A stretch of 64,000 nt of DNA from Tenrec ecaudatus (GCF_050624435.1 NC_134530.1:142516721-142580720), one strand, 5' to 3'. Positions 11,340-23,542 are shown, counted from the first letter of the stretch. Notes: generated from the letters alone by a model not told the origin. Translations and numbers: made by a program.

Positions 11340-11815
11340 GGGCTTGCACTAAACCCTAGCTCTGATTTAAGAACACTTAGTTCTCACATCAGGGCCTTGA
11401 TCCATACTTGCTCTCACGAAGGGAGCACCGAAACTATGGGTGTTATAGCATAGTGTGGGGAATTAGATGATGTCCAGCTATAATAAAAATACTGTCTGGG
11501 CTCTTTAAAACATGTGTCCAAATAAGCAGCCATCTAAGTGAGATGTCAACCAAGTCCACATGGAAGAAGCACACCAACATCAGTGACTGAAGGATTGTAA
11601 ATCGTATCATCCAAAGATAAAGGATGGAAAGGTTTAAGAGCCTAAACTGTGAGATCCTGGTTTGCAGATGACAGTAGAAACCCAAAACACATTTGTGAGA
11701 TCTACATAGGAAATACGCCTCTGGTAATTTCTCTCGATCCATAACAGAGGGATGGGAATAAACTGGATACCAAATAGAGTGAATTGAAGAGATCAAAATG
11801 ATAAAAATTGACTTG
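11340..11815 (+). mobile_element. Young L1-family 3' UTR fragment
   Basis: Shares 'caagtccacatggaagaagcacacca' (split here) and neighbouring text with the better copy near 48,110-48,150. Both have the 'aacactt-gttct' start and a 'gagacccaaa'-like block. The 3' purine-rich end is absent. Confidence 0.5.
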
Positions 11816-11959
11816 AATGGTTAAACCCTGTCCCTTGATACCCCTCTGCTGCACGTTGGGCCTGATCTGGTTTTCAACACTTTCTGGTTTTAATTTTTCA
11901 TATCGGGGCTTATCTCAGATGTATTTTGTCATTTGTGGAAACCCTCTTGAATTTTTTAA

Positions 11960-12465
11960 CACTATTTAGGAGCTCTTACATATATAATTACAAACCATAG
12001 GTCCATTAGCTCAAGCATACTTGTACAATGTTGTCATCATTATTTTCAATACGTTTTCTTTCTTCTTGAACTCCTTGATATCTGCTCCCCTTTATCCCTT
12101 TCCCTTCCCGACCCTACCATCCCCCTGAAACCTTAACTTATTATTATTTTATTATAGTTTTTGTCATAAGTTACACCTTCCAATGTACTCATTCACCTGA
12201 AATTCTGATGTTAGTTCCCCTTGAGTAGGGTTATACTGTCATCATTGCTATCAATTCCTGTTCCCTCCTCTTCCCCCGCCATGCCATACATTTGTGGAAT
12301 CGTTACTCCCATTATTGTTTCTGACAGACTTATCTATCTTGGATGTCATGCATCAAAAGACCTTAATTGTACCAATGAAAATACGTAGGTCTAGCAAGAT
12401 TCGTGAGGTAAACTAAGGCCATAGTAGTGGGAGGAAGAAATTTTAAAGAACTAGAGGATAGTTAT
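11960..12465 (-). mobile_element. Young L1-family 3' UTR end, minus orientation
   Basis: The reverse complement of the terminal ~450 bases seen at 33,565-34,095. Recognisable by 'catcattattttcaatacg', 'gaactccttgatatctgctc' and the 'ggtctagcaagattcgtgagg' block. It meets the preceding plus-strand fragment tail to tail. Confidence 0.6.
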
Positions 12466-13027
12466 GTTGAATTTTTGTTATATGATTTTCTACTTTTCAG
12501 TATATGAAACCCAAGGTTGATGAGCCTATATATACAACAAGTAGAATAAGAGTTCTTAGGGGTACAGTGGAGAAGGGGGAGCAAAGGAAGCAGCTGTCAA
12601 AGCGTTCAAGAAAGAAGAGAATGTTTTGAAATTGATTGTGCTAGCAATTTTACAATAGTTCTTGTTGTGATTGAGCTATGACATGATATGCTATCAGTAT
12701 TAGCTCCAATAAAATAGTTTGGTGGGGGTGGGGGTGGGGAAGGGCATGAGATGGTTGAAGTTAGCTTTGAGAGACCCTTGAAAGGTTCTGTTTCAAAATG
12801 GAGCCATTTTTTAAAAGCTGCTATAGTATTGATTGTGCATTATTGTCAGCGATTTTAATCTTCAATTTCAACGTCAATAAAACTCTAAGTGTTTTCTAGA
12901 TGGTGGCACTTTGTACTATATGGGTGTGTACCAATAAATATATAGTCATATTAAATCCTGTCAGTATTTATATTTTCAAGAAAAAATATAAAGACTGTAG
13001 ACTATAAAAGTCTAACCTTTTACAGTT
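12466..13027. other. Intergenic stretch with a G4 motif
   Basis: A G-rich run at 12,720-12,744 has four or more G-tracts of three or longer. Flanking AT-rich DNA has L1-like phrases but no clear element. Confidence 0.5.
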
Positions 13028-13210
13028 TATGATCTTCAATGGCACAGTAGCTACCTAAGGTCAACTGTTCAAAACCATCAGCTGTTTCACAGGAGAAAGA
13101 CAAATCCTTCTACTCCCTGAAAGAGTAAATATCTCAGAAACCCATGGGCAGCTGTACCCTGTCCTAGAGGATTGCTATGAGACAGAATCAACTCAATGAC
13201 AGTGGAATTT
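13028..13210 (+). repeat. AfroSINE
   Basis: Sense copy from 'tcaatggcacagtagctacc' to 'gaatcaactcaatgacagtg'. Confidence 0.8.
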
Positions 13211-13726
13211 GAGTGAAAGTATCGACAATGAGAAAAGAAAGTGTTTTGAGAGTACATGTGTCAGAGCCCAATTTGAGTTAACTTATGCAAAGAGAAGGTG
13301 TGCAGCTGGGACTCAGGTAATACAAGAACCTGGTGCTGGAACATCCTCAAGATTCTCTAGGATCTTTGTCTTTGATGCTATCTGTGCTCATGCTATGGGT
13401 TTTTCTCACAATGTGGGTCAGTTTCTTCCCATGGCAGGAAGCCTCACGGGAAGAGTTATCTGTTTTCTATCTTACAACCAAAGAGAGTGTGAAAGTAAGG
13501 TTTATTGTGCCAACTAGGTCAATAGGAATATGTGGGCAGATATTAATCAGGTCACAGCTTAATTAGAGGACAATGAGAGAAATGGCTCTGCAAGGCCTGC
13601 CCCCTCTCTCTTGCTGCTTGACACTTTAACTAGTTCTCTGCCTCAACCTGTGTGCTACACTACCTGTGGACCAAGCCTACACATAGATGTGTCCCTAGAG
13701 CTGGAGGCTCCTTCAAGGCCTGCTTC

Positions 13727-14940
13727 GCCACCCTGACACTCACCTTTCCTGATTTTAAACCATGCAGTAGTTCCTTGTTCAGTTCCTATAATTGTTTCCT
13801 GTTCCATATACAAGGTTCCCCATGAGCACAATCAACTGTTCTGGAATTCCCATTCTTTTCAAGGTTATCAATAGCGTATTATGGTCCATACAGTCTAATG
13901 CCTTTACATAGTCAATGAAACATTTACAGTCAAGAGCAAGCTTCAGAGTTTCTGCTGATAACCATGTTGCTCTTTTTTCTTACCTTTTTCTTTCTTGATA
14001 TATGATGTCCCTGGCATCATTTCACAACTTGTCGGATCTTCTGTCATCTAAGGTTCAATATGTTAAATGATCTTAACATTTTTGAAATTCAAATGGGATA
14101 TGCACAAGGTGGTATTTGGTTTTCTTAGCCTTGTTCTACAATTATGCAATTTCAACCTGATCTTGCATATGAGCCACTGATGGTCTATTTCACACAAGGC
14201 TCCTAGCCTGTGTTGGATGATAATATTGAGATTCTCCATCATCTCTTTTCACCAAAACATCAAACAAACAAAAACCCTCACTGCCATTGAGTCAATTCTG
14301 ATTTGAATCAACCCTATAGAACAGGGTAGAACTGGCCCTGTAGGCTTCAGGGACTGTAACTCTTTACAGGAGTAAAGCCTCATCTTTCTGCTGCAGTTTA
14401 TTTTGCAGCTAGCAGCCCAGTTAGTAACCCAACAAATACCCACTACGCCACCATAGTTCCTCATCTCTTCCCACAGATGTAATCAACTTGACTACTCTTT
14501 ATTCCATCTGTGAAAGTTCATGTATGTAGTCCCTGTTTATGTTGTTGAAAAAGGTGTATTTGCAGTAAAGAAGTCATTGGTTTAGCCATATTCTATCATG
14601 TGATCTCCAGGTGTTTCTGTCACCACAGCGATATATTCCCACTACATCCTCTTTGTTTCCAACTTTCACATTCCAATGACCAGTAATTATTGATGCTTCT
14701 TGATTGCATATCTGATACAATTCAGACTGAAAAAATGCAGATAATTCTTCAATTTGTTCATCATTGACTTTACTGGTTGGTGCATACATTTGAATAATTG
14801 TTCTGGCAACTAGTCTTCCTTCTAGCACAGAGCTATTATAGCAAGATATACGCATTTTCCTTGAAGATAGACCTTGAAATGTTCTTTTTAATGACAAATA
14901 CAATGGCATTCTTCTTTGATTTGTCATCCCCAGTATATTG
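13727..14940 (-). mobile_element. BovB-like RTE LINE, minus, split by a SINE
   Basis: Antisense RTE text runs from reverse transcriptase ('ccccatgagcacaatcaact') to endonuclease, with a deletion near 13,930. An AfroSINE interrupts it at 14,270-14,462. On the minus strand 14,574-14,927 still encodes endonuclease sequence IIQMYAPTSKVNDEQIEEL and IITGHWNVKVGNKED. The usual GDWNAKVG reads GHWNVKVG, so a catalytic Asp is lost. Confidence 0.8.
14270..14462 (-). repeat. AfroSINE nested in RTE
   Basis: 'ccctcactgccattgagtca' to 'cactacgccaccatagttcc'. RTE text resumes directly on both sides, so the SINE is the younger insertion. Confidence 0.83.
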
Positions 14941-15430
14941 GGTGATCATCTAAACCTAAACTTTAAAATTCTTAAACTTTTATCTACACTCCTTTTCTTC
15001 AGAGAAATTTGCCACAGGGGCAAATTAAAGTTCAGTCAGAAAACATTCAGAAAACTCTTACTGTTGCCAAATTTTTCACAACCCCCCACATTCTGTTATG
15101 TGAATCCAAGATTCTCTGACTGCAGAAGTGAATTAACAGTCAATGCAGCAGGTTTAAAAAGCCAGATGATAAGTCAGATGCAGGATCCAGACCCAGAAGA
15201 AGACAAACAATCTGCTTCACCGTATGCACTTACATTGAAGGCAGGCCAGATCCCGAGGGAAACTTTCTTTCAATATATTGTTGGCTATTGTTGGCTTTTA
15301 GGAGCTGTCATTGGAGAAGGTATTACATTAAGTTAGAGCTTATTGTTAGGGATTATTGGGTTTTAACCACCAAACCAGTAAGTATCTGGACCCAACCAAG
15401 TTGACACAAAATTTTTAAGTATCCAACTGG
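14941..15430 (-). mobile_element. About 490-bp unidentified insertion in RTE, LTR-like
   Basis: RTE sequence stops at 'catccccagtat' and resumes at 'atagtaaatcatatgatgg'. Read on the minus strand, the insert's first part, 'tgtgtcaacttggttgggtc', resembles the start of ERVL-type LTRs. It carries a 132-codon open frame (plus, 14,938-15,336) with no recognised motif. Confidence 0.45.
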
Positions 15431-15487
15431 AATAGTAAATCATATGATGGTCCAATTCAAAATGGCCAATACCACTTTATTTCAGCT
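15430..15487 (-). mobile_element. RTE fragment continuing the copy at 13,727
   Basis: 'gatggtccaattcaaaatgg' then 'tttcagctcac' is the next part of the RTE endonuclease region after the insertion. It ends abruptly where a plus-oriented RTE piece begins. Confidence 0.7.
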
Positions 15488-15681
15488 CACACTCAAATTT
15501 TGGAAGCATTGCAAACACAGATGTGATGCATTGAACACTAATGACCAAAGAGTGAGCTGTAAGGTGACATCTAGACCATCATATATGAAGAAAGCCAAAG
15601 TCATTGAAAAGCAATCAAGAAATAAAAGATCAAAGTACATATCAGAAGAGATTCTGAAACGTGTTCTTAATCATAAAATAG
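15488..15681 (+). mobile_element. RTE fragment, plus, left of the MaLR-like element
   Basis: Sense RTE connector text: 'attgaacactaatgaccaaa', 'atgaagaaagccaaagtcat' and 'gaagagattctgaaacgtg'. It continues directly at 18,214 beyond the LTR element. Confidence 0.78.
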
Positions 15682-16152
15682 TCTGGTATTTACATAATCT
15701 GTTGTCAATTTTAGAGGATTAAGAGTGAAGGGGTGGAGTCTAGCCTGTCAATCAGGTAGTAGCTTGATAACATCATTTGGAGGGGCTAAGGAGGTAAATA
15801 GCTCACTGGAGCTTGGACACACACTCACTTCCTGGGAGACATTGCAGCTGACAAGACATATGGAGTTACACTAGTACCCTGAGCTGCAGCACTGAGATGC
15901 TTACGATGCCACTGGATCCACAAGACTACCCACCACTGGCCTGGAATCTTCCTGCATTCAGCGTAATTACATGTGTTTTGTGAGTCTGAAGAAGACTTTA
16001 TAGAATGATATTAGACATATGGGCTAATATCGGACTTGATCTGAACTGTGATGGGATGTTTTCTTAATGTACAATTATTCTTTATATAAAGCTCTTTCAT
16101 ATACACACATGCATCTCCCTGGATTTGTTTCTCTAGTCTACCCGGAGAAACA
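15682..16152 (+). repeat. 5' LTR of the MaLR-like element
   Basis: Starts 'tctggtatttacataatctg' (family consensus TGTGGCAGTTACATAATC) and ends near 'gagaaaca'. It contains the family blocks 'gtggagtctagcctgtcaatc', 'cactggatccacaagact' and 'tatataaagctctttc', the last a likely core promoter or poly(A) region. Confidence 0.75.
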
Positions 16153-17727
16153 TTTTATAGTACCTTGGCAGTGGGGTATTAGAGAAACAAATAATAAAGA
16201 TGGAGAGTGGATGTTTATTTGATTTATGCCCCATGGCAGTGTTTCTTCTTTGGCTAGATAGAAATGTCCATCTAGTTCACTCGGTTGTTTTCTGGAAAGG
16301 ATATGAGAGGTTAAAGTATTGATTATTTTGTTTGGTTGCAGTCTTTGGTTATTCCTGTGTAAAATGGTAAAAATTAATGTTTTTAATGTGTATTTTGAGT
16401 TCAGGGATAGCAATTGCCCCTTGAATTTCTCAGAGACCATGCTGGTTAGAGAAAATGGCTGACTGAGGTCAAAATGATTGACAGAAGGTCTGGTCCTGGC
16501 TTAAGGCAATGCTGTCAGAGGCCTAATCCCATATTTTGTATTAATAGAGTAGTGTAGATAAGGATTCAGATCAGCTAAATAAAAATTAAACTGGGTTGTT
16601 TTAAGAATGAGATTAGTATCTGATTCTACTTTGTTTATACTGATTTCTTCAGCTAATTATTATTGATATAATGATTTATAGAAATGATTATTGGGAAGTA
16701 TGAAAATGGAGAGCTTGTAAGCCCACTTGCCTTGAGTCATTAAAATTTGAATCATTAAATGGGTTAGGACACGCCTGCAAAGAAGGCATGAAAAGATAAG
16801 CCCCACCCAGTGCTTTGGACTACTCAGGACATTTGCATTCCAAGAGACTTGCCTAAGGGGTTGCTGACAGATTGAAGGAAAAAGGAACTCTTTGGAATTT
16901 TGAAGCTTGAACTAGGGGCTTTTGTCAGAATATGGAAAAAATCTGGAACCATGAAGAAAACTCCTCTCTAGAACTGAATGTTAAAAGGAGCCTGTGAGCA
17001 GGCTGAAATGCTTCTAGGTGACTACCTGGATCATACTTGTTGAGTGGAAGTAAGAGAAATGCAGCAAAAAAGAGACAGTTTGAGTCTGGCCACTGCCACT
17101 CAGTGACTTGTCTGAAGTTTATGACCTAGTCCAAGGGGGCTAGAGTAGTTGAGAATTTGTGATGGAGCCCATCGTCTAAAGGCCAGGCAGCCAATGGACA
17201 CCCTGATGAGGCTAAATGAGGCAACCCACATTGAGCTGATCAGAACCCGACCAGACGAAGAGAAGATTCTTGAGCTTGTAAACTGGTGCATATTGCTGCT
17301 GACTTCATAGATGGCCTGTCCTGATTTAATTTGCTTATGAATGCAGATTTCACAAGGTTCCAACTAGAATAAAGATTCTTCACATCAAAGAATATGATTG
17401 TCTCCTCAGAGCACTGGTTGATGTAAGTGGACAGTATAGAAATTGGGGTGGATAAAGGCATGAAGTGGTTGGCTTAAAAACTTTCATAGGTAGGGGAATA
17501 TATTCATAGGATTATAGGAATATGGTGTAGGTGTTCACATAAGCATAGAATATTTTTGTTTTGTTTACATATAGAATGTTATGTTTAACTGAGACTTTGG
17601 CACATATTGAATTGTATGCATTATAGCTGTATCCTATTAAGTACAGGCATAATTTTGTTATTGTTCATTTGAAAATTATATACAGCTAAAGAGTTGTGTG
17701 AAAGTGTCAGATTGACAAAGGGTGGTC
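16153..17727 (+). mobile_element. Internal region of the MaLR-like element
   Basis: About 1,575 bases between the two LTRs. The first 50 bases align by eye with MaLR internal starts. The remainder is AT-rich and has only short broken ORFs (for example 16,138-16,440 and 17,100-17,363 on the minus strand) with no recognisable gag or pol motif. Confidence 0.6.
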
Positions 17728-18213
17728 TGTGGCAGTTACATAATCTGTTAACAATTTGAGAGGATTACGAGTGAAGAGGCAGAGATTAGCCTATCAATCA
17801 GGTAGTAGATTGATTGACTCATGTGGATGTTCTAAAGAGATAAATACCTCACTGGAGGTGGGACACACACTCACTCCCTGGGAGACATTGAAGCTGACAA
17901 GACACATGGGACTACACCAGTGCCCTGAGCTGCAGGAGCCACATGGAGACCCCTGCCAGTACTGAGAAGCTTACAGTGCCACTGGACACACAAGATTTCC
18001 CACCCACGTATCTGTGATCTTCCTACATTCGGCATCATCGCATGTGTTTCGTGAGTCTGAAGAAGACTTTATAGATTGGTATTGAACATATGGGCTAATA
18101 TCGGACTTGATCTGGACTGGGCTGGGATGTTTTCTTAATGTACAATAAGTCTTTTTATAAAGCACATCTGATTGTCTATGAATTTGTTTCTCTAGTTAAC
18201 ACAGACTAGCACA
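17728..18213 (+). repeat. 3' LTR of the MaLR-like element
   Basis: 486 bases from TGTGGCAG to ...ACTAGCACA, the best-preserved member for reading both termini. It is close to the 5' LTR over most of its length, with scattered substitutions indicating an old insertion. Confidence 0.75.
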
Positions 18214-18455
18214 ATTAGCTAAGGCAAATGGACAAAATGATGATGTAAAGAGCTAAATGAAAAATGTCAAAGATCAGCTCCAGGAAGCAAAGTAAAGTGC
18301 AAAGACCTACAGTTAGAAAAACCAGAAAGGAAAAACATGCTCAGCATACCTTAAACTCAAGAAAAAAATTCAAGCTTCAGATTGCAATATTGAAAAATCC
18401 TCAGGGTCAAATATTGAATGATGCAAGAAGCATCAGAAGAAGATGGAGGTCTTAA
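18214..18455 (+). mobile_element. RTE fragment, plus, right of the MaLR-like element
   Basis: 'attagctaaggcaaatggac' picks up the RTE reading where 15,681 stopped and runs to 'agcatcagaagaagatggag'. The joined RTE reads through the insertion site, which dates the LTR element as younger. Confidence 0.78.
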
Positions 18456-18547
18456 AAGCTTGAAGGGAACTTCACGCCAGTGCCCACGGGGGAAATAGTG
18501 CAGACCTGTGTGAGTGCAGCTTCCTTTAACTCAGCACTGGCTGAAGA

Positions 18548-18668
18548 CGACGGTGACCTGTTGGTGTAGTGGTTATGTGCTCGGCTGCTCACCATAAGGT
18601 CAGCAGTTCAAGCCACCAGCAGCTCTTCAGGAGAAAGATGGGGCTTCCTACGCCAGTAAAGAGTTACA
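18548..18668 (+). repeat. AfroSINE, cut off by the L1 5' end
   Basis: Intact pol III head ('gttggtgtagtggttatgtg', B box 'agttcaagcc') running to 'agagttacagacttgtg', where L1 starts. No second half is found beyond the L1. Confidence 0.78.
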
Positions 18669-20852
18669 GACTTGTGATTTTTCTGGGAAGATGGCTGATC
18701 AGGGGACCCACAAACTCCGAGAGCTCTTTTGAACAAAACGGGTTTGGTGTCCAGGTAGCCGAGTGGTAGGAGGCTGGTGAGTGAAATATCAACCGGGACA
18801 GCACACTGTTGCCACCCCACGAATTTGTCCTGAGCAGAGGCCTCAGTGATACAGGACCTGATTCTGGGACATCTCGGGTCACTAGGATGCCGCCATGGAG
18901 GACGCGGCTAGCTATAGCCCAACTCCATCCCCAGACTGGGACCCCGAGCCCAGAATCGGTTGCCTGCCCTGCCAAAAAGCGCAGAGGTCGCAGTACCGCC
19001 TACAGCAGCTGCCCACTCAAGGGACACCACTAGGAGAGAAGGTTCCCTTTCCCACAGTTTCCACGTGGCAGCGATCTGCCCGTGGGTCCATATCCCTCCC
19101 TCCATTTATCTAAGGCCTTGGTAACTAACTGATGTACAAAATAGCGGGTCTACCTGGGTGACCCCCACGGGGGACCATCCACCCCTTTGCTGCTTGGGAC
19201 CGCTCCACCGGCACCCCTTTTGCCTGGCCGCCCACCCCTGCCAGCTTAGTGCCCGCTCCACTCTCAGCCCAGGAACCAGTGCTGAACACTTCCCGCCGGC
19301 GCGAACTGTGTTTCCACCAGAGCCACTTCAGGCTGATCTGCACTACTGCGGAGACCCGTGCCCGCAGCCCTGGGCACTAGACCGGCCGGCCCCCTTCCAA
19401 AACGGACAGTGCCGGTCGCAACAGTGGGAGCCCTGCCTACTGAGAGCATGAGCGACAGGGCTTTTCACTCTCGGTATGCTGCGGGGATTCCAGTGACCGG
19501 CAGCTCTGAGCTCCGAGCCTGCGCAGGCCTATTCCTTCCAGGTCGGAGGACAAGCACCATTGCCTGCTGTTTCCCGCCAGAGCAGCCACTGTCCGATCCG
19601 GCTCGACCCTGTAACTGCGGTGCCTTCTCCGCTCACAGGGCCTGCGGCTTAAGAGATAAATGTCCCCACCTGCTAGGGAGCCTAGGATACAGTTTTGCTG
19701 TCCCCGCTGGAGCCGTCTGTGGACCCCAGCTGACTCTCACCACCACGGGACCCTGCGGGGTCCCAGCGCCAGCGTCTAAGCCTGTCCCAGCCCTTCCCAG
19801 CCAGAATATTAGGCAGGCGCTGCGGCCTGTGCCTCTCTCAGCACCCCTTGCGGCCCCAGCATTTTCTGGATGGTGCAGGAGGCCCACCTCTGGGCGTGGG
19901 GGGCTGCTCCTGCCTGTGTAGCCTCTGCCCACAGGCTCAACTCTACACGCCTGCAGGGACCTGGGAGTGCTTGCTGATCACAAGAGCACCCCTCCCCCAC
20001 ATAGCCAGGCACCAGAACCCAGATCAGCACCACGTCCTGTGACAGTGAGGCCTCCCCCACCTCCAACTTCTATTAGGCATCACTAGCACTAGAGGGAAAG
20101 AATTTATTTATATATATACATACATACACAAATATACGTACATCTTTTATCTCACACTGGTTTTTCTCTTCTTTCTTTTACTTTCTGCATTGTCTGTTCT
20201 TCTATCTTCCTCCTTTTCCATCATTGTACTTCTCTTCTGCCCCTTTTCTATAGGATTTCCTTCTATCTCTTTTTCTCCTTCCTCTTCCACTATTATCACT
20301 TATTTTCTCTCTTTTATAGCTTCTCCTTCCTCTCTCTCCATTTTTTCCTTTTCCCCAAAAATTTTGTTTAAAATTATTTTTTAATTTTTAACCTTTTACA
20401 TTCTTATTTTTTAATACTAAACAAAAAAATGGATGCTAAGGGAACACTGACAAACCAGGTCAAAGCATCCCTAGGGCACTCACTGAGGCTCCAGGCCCCA
20501 CTCCAGTTGCTGAAACATCTCACCACTGCTGGTCACTAAGCCTTCGAGGAACTCTGCCTACACAGCAGTCTTACCCATCTTTATAGTAGGTCATAGGCAG
20601 TTGCCTGAAAGAATCCTTAACCATAACACAGATAAGGTTTCCATGGACTCCCAGAAGCATGGGGTCTATGAAAGGATAGAGGAAAAATCAACAGACCACA
20701 TCCCTCCCAACAGCAACAAAAAAAGACAGAAAGATGAAACATAGTAGCAGAGCTAACATCTCTCAGAGAAAAAACAGATACAGATCGAAATTTTCAGAAG
20801 TCTGCTCACAGTAATACAAGAGCTGAGGGAAGCAACCCAGAATAAGGATGCA

Positions 20853-21591
20853 ATGATAGAGGGGATGAATTCCACAATAGATGGGATGAAGTCAACCCAC
20901 CAAAGGGAACTGCAGGAGCTAACAGAGGAGGTAGCAGAAGCCACACACAAGGTCACAGAACTTATGATTAGGCTTGAGAAGACAGAGAACCATATCAGTG
21001 ATCTTGAGGACACTCAAACAGACCTAAGCAACGAGAAAGACAGTCAGATAGGAAAATTAAAGAAACAAAAGATAGCCTTAGATAAATGACAGATGCTTTG
21101 AAGAGGAATAATATTCGAATAGTTGGTCTACTGGAGCACAACACACAAGTCGACAGCCAAGATAGCAAAGGAATTTCTGGAAAAAAAACTTTCCCACCCT
21201 AACAAGAGAGAACCAGGCACTCATACAGGAAGCAGAAATGATGCCAGCTAGACTAGACCCCAAGGAGAACACACCAAGATGTATAATAGTAAAAACAGCC
21301 AACTTAGATGAAAAAGAGAAAATTTTATGAGCAGCAAGAGAAAGGAAGACAGTCACATACAAAGGAGTTCAGGTAAGAATATGCTCAGATCTTTCAGCAG
21401 ATACCATGAAGAGGAGGAGAAAATGGAGCAATATCTTCAAAAAACTGAAAGAAAAAAATGCCTTCCCCAGAATCCTGTACCCTGCCAAGTTACCCATTAA
21501 GAAAGATGGTGAGATAAGGGTCTTCCAGAACAAGGAAAAATTCAAAAGAACATGCTGCAAGACCCCCAACCCTGCAGAAGATACTGGCTGA
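20853..21591 (+). pseudogene. L1 ORF1 remnant
   Basis: The first segment (20,853-21,089, 78 codons) is a heptad-rich coiled coil (for example LTEEVAEATHKVTELMIRL) that trimerises ORF1p. It ends in a premature stop. The RNA-binding middle is frame-shifted. The C-terminal domain survives at 21,406-21,591 with FPRILYPAKLPIKKDGEIRV. Confidence 0.8.
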
Positions 21592-21799
21592 TTCACTATG
21601 GACAGATGATCAACCTCCACCAAGAACAAACAGCAGACCACCATATAGCCCATCTTCATCTAGAAGCCAACATTACAGCAACAATTACCAGGACAACAGG
21701 GTCTCAGATGGAAAAGAAGACAAGATAGAAACTCTCCACTCAAACACAGCACACTAATATGAAGTGAGATAGGTAAAGACCCAAAACACAAAACAAGGT

Positions 21800-22550
21800 A
21801 TGACAACTATGAATCCACAGATAGTGATAATAACTCTGAAACCCAATGGACTCAATTCGTACATTAAAAGAAAGAGGCTGGAGAACTGGCTCAGAAAACA
21901 TAATCCATCAATCTGTTGCCTGCAAGAGACACAGCTTAAGCACACAGACAAGAATATGCTAAGAATAAAGGGTTGGCAGAAAGTTTACCAATCAAATTTT
22001 AACTCAGAAGAGCCAGGGGTGGCTGTCTTAATTCCGACAAAATGGACCTCAAGGTCCAAACCACAAAAAGAGACAAAGAGGGACACTACATAATGTTCAA
22101 TGGTTCAGTAAACCAAGAAGCACTTAGCATATTGAATATTCATGCTCCTAATAATGGTCCGGCGAATTTCGTCAAACGAACTATTAAAAAGATGAAAAGA
22201 GAAATCACAGACACAACAATCATAGTAGGTGACTTTAACACTCCTCTATCAGAGAAAGCCAGATCACTGGGAAAGAGCTAAACAATGTAATGAGGCAACA
22301 GGGCCTGGTAGACATCTTTCGAGCTTTCCATGCAAACGCAAAGGATTTCACATTCTTTTCAAATCCACATGGATCTTTTTCAAGAATAGGTCATATGCTG
22401 AGACACAAGCCCAGCCTAAATAAATTCAAATACATAGATATTATCCAGACATCTTTCTCAGATCACCATGTCATAAAGCTGGAGATTAATAAGAGGATGT
22501 CCACAAAAGCAAGGGCAACCAATTGGAGAATGAACAATGATCTCCTGTGA
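21800..22550 (+). pseudogene. L1 ORF2 endonuclease-domain remnant
   Basis: Three overlapping frames carry the apurinic-type endonuclease: CCLQETQLK (catalytic Glu) at about 21,925, VGDFNTPLS near 22,230 and SFSDHHV near 22,465. A frame change at about 22,080 and another near 22,285 break the domain. Confidence 0.82.
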
Positions 22551-23542
22551 CATGAATGGGTACAAGCCCAGATCAGAGAGGATATTAGGAAGTTTCTAGA
22601 AACTAATGAGAATGAGAATACAACATATCCAAACTTATGGGGCACTGCAAAGTCAGTTATCAGAGGTAGCTTGATATCATTAAATGCATATATGGAAAAC
22701 AATGAGAGGCGTATGACAGCTACATTAACACAAAACCTCCAACTAGAACAGAGTCAGCAGAACAACCCCTCCAATAGCAAGAGAAAAGAAATAATAAAAC
22801 CCAGGGCAGAGTTAAACCAGTGGGAAGTCAAGAGAACAATACAAAGATAAATGCAGCTAAAAGCTGGTTCTATGAAAGGATTAACAAAATTGACAGTCCT
22901 CGGCAAAGCTTACCAAGGATAGAAAGGAGAAAACATCAATAGCCAGGATGAGGAATGAATCAGGGGCAAAAACAACAGACTCCAATGAGATTAAAAGGAT
23001 AATCACAAAGTCTTATGAAGGTCTGTATTCTAATGTATTCAGAACCATAGAAGACATGGATAAATATTTGGAAAAGCAGTCTCTCCCTAGATTATCTCAG
23101 ACAGAGATCAAGAACCTCAACAAACCCATAGCGAAAGAAAAAAATACCAGGGTCATCAAAAACCTACCAACAAAAAAGCCCCAGGGCCAGATGATTTCAC
23201 AGCAGAATTCTACCAAGCATTCAGGAAAGAGTTGACACTGATCCTCCACAACATAGAAGAGTATGGAAAACTCCCAAACTCATTTTACAAAGCCAGGATT
23301 ACTTTGGTACCCAAACAGGAAAAAGACCCCACAAGTGTAGAAAAATTAAAGACCAATATCTCTAATGAACATAGATGCAAAAATCCTTAACAATATATTG
23401 GCCAATAGAATACAAAAGTATATAAAACATATCATCCACCACAACCAGGTAGGATTCACCCCAGGGATTCAGCGATGGTTTAACATCGGAAAAATCCATC
23501 AATATTATACACCACATCGAGAAGAATAAAGATAAAAATCAT

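Larger units (their letters stand above)
15682..18213 (+). mobile_element. Apparently complete MaLR/ERVL-class LTR element (LTR-internal-LTR)
   Basis: Two same-direction copies of one LTR family (15,682-16,152 and 17,728-18,213) flank 1.58 kb. Just inside the 5' LTR, 'gtaccttggcagtggggta' followed by 'agaaacaaata' resembles the start of MaLR internal sequences, where the primer-binding site lies. 'gacaaagggtgg' sits just before the 3' LTR as a polypurine-like tract. Flanks aatag and attag differ by one base, consistent with a decayed 5-bp target duplication. RTE sequence is continuous across the insertion. The internal part has no long ORF, as usual for these non-autonomous elements. Confidence 0.75.

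Noticed and set aside
11340-12465. L1 5' inversion like the one at 60.7 kb
   Set aside because: The two fragments lie plus then minus, tail to tail, which twin priming does not produce; two separate insertions are likelier.
18548-18668. tRNA gene
   Set aside because: Pol III A and B boxes are present, but they belong to the AfroSINE head. No cloverleaf or anticodon arm of a true tRNA.
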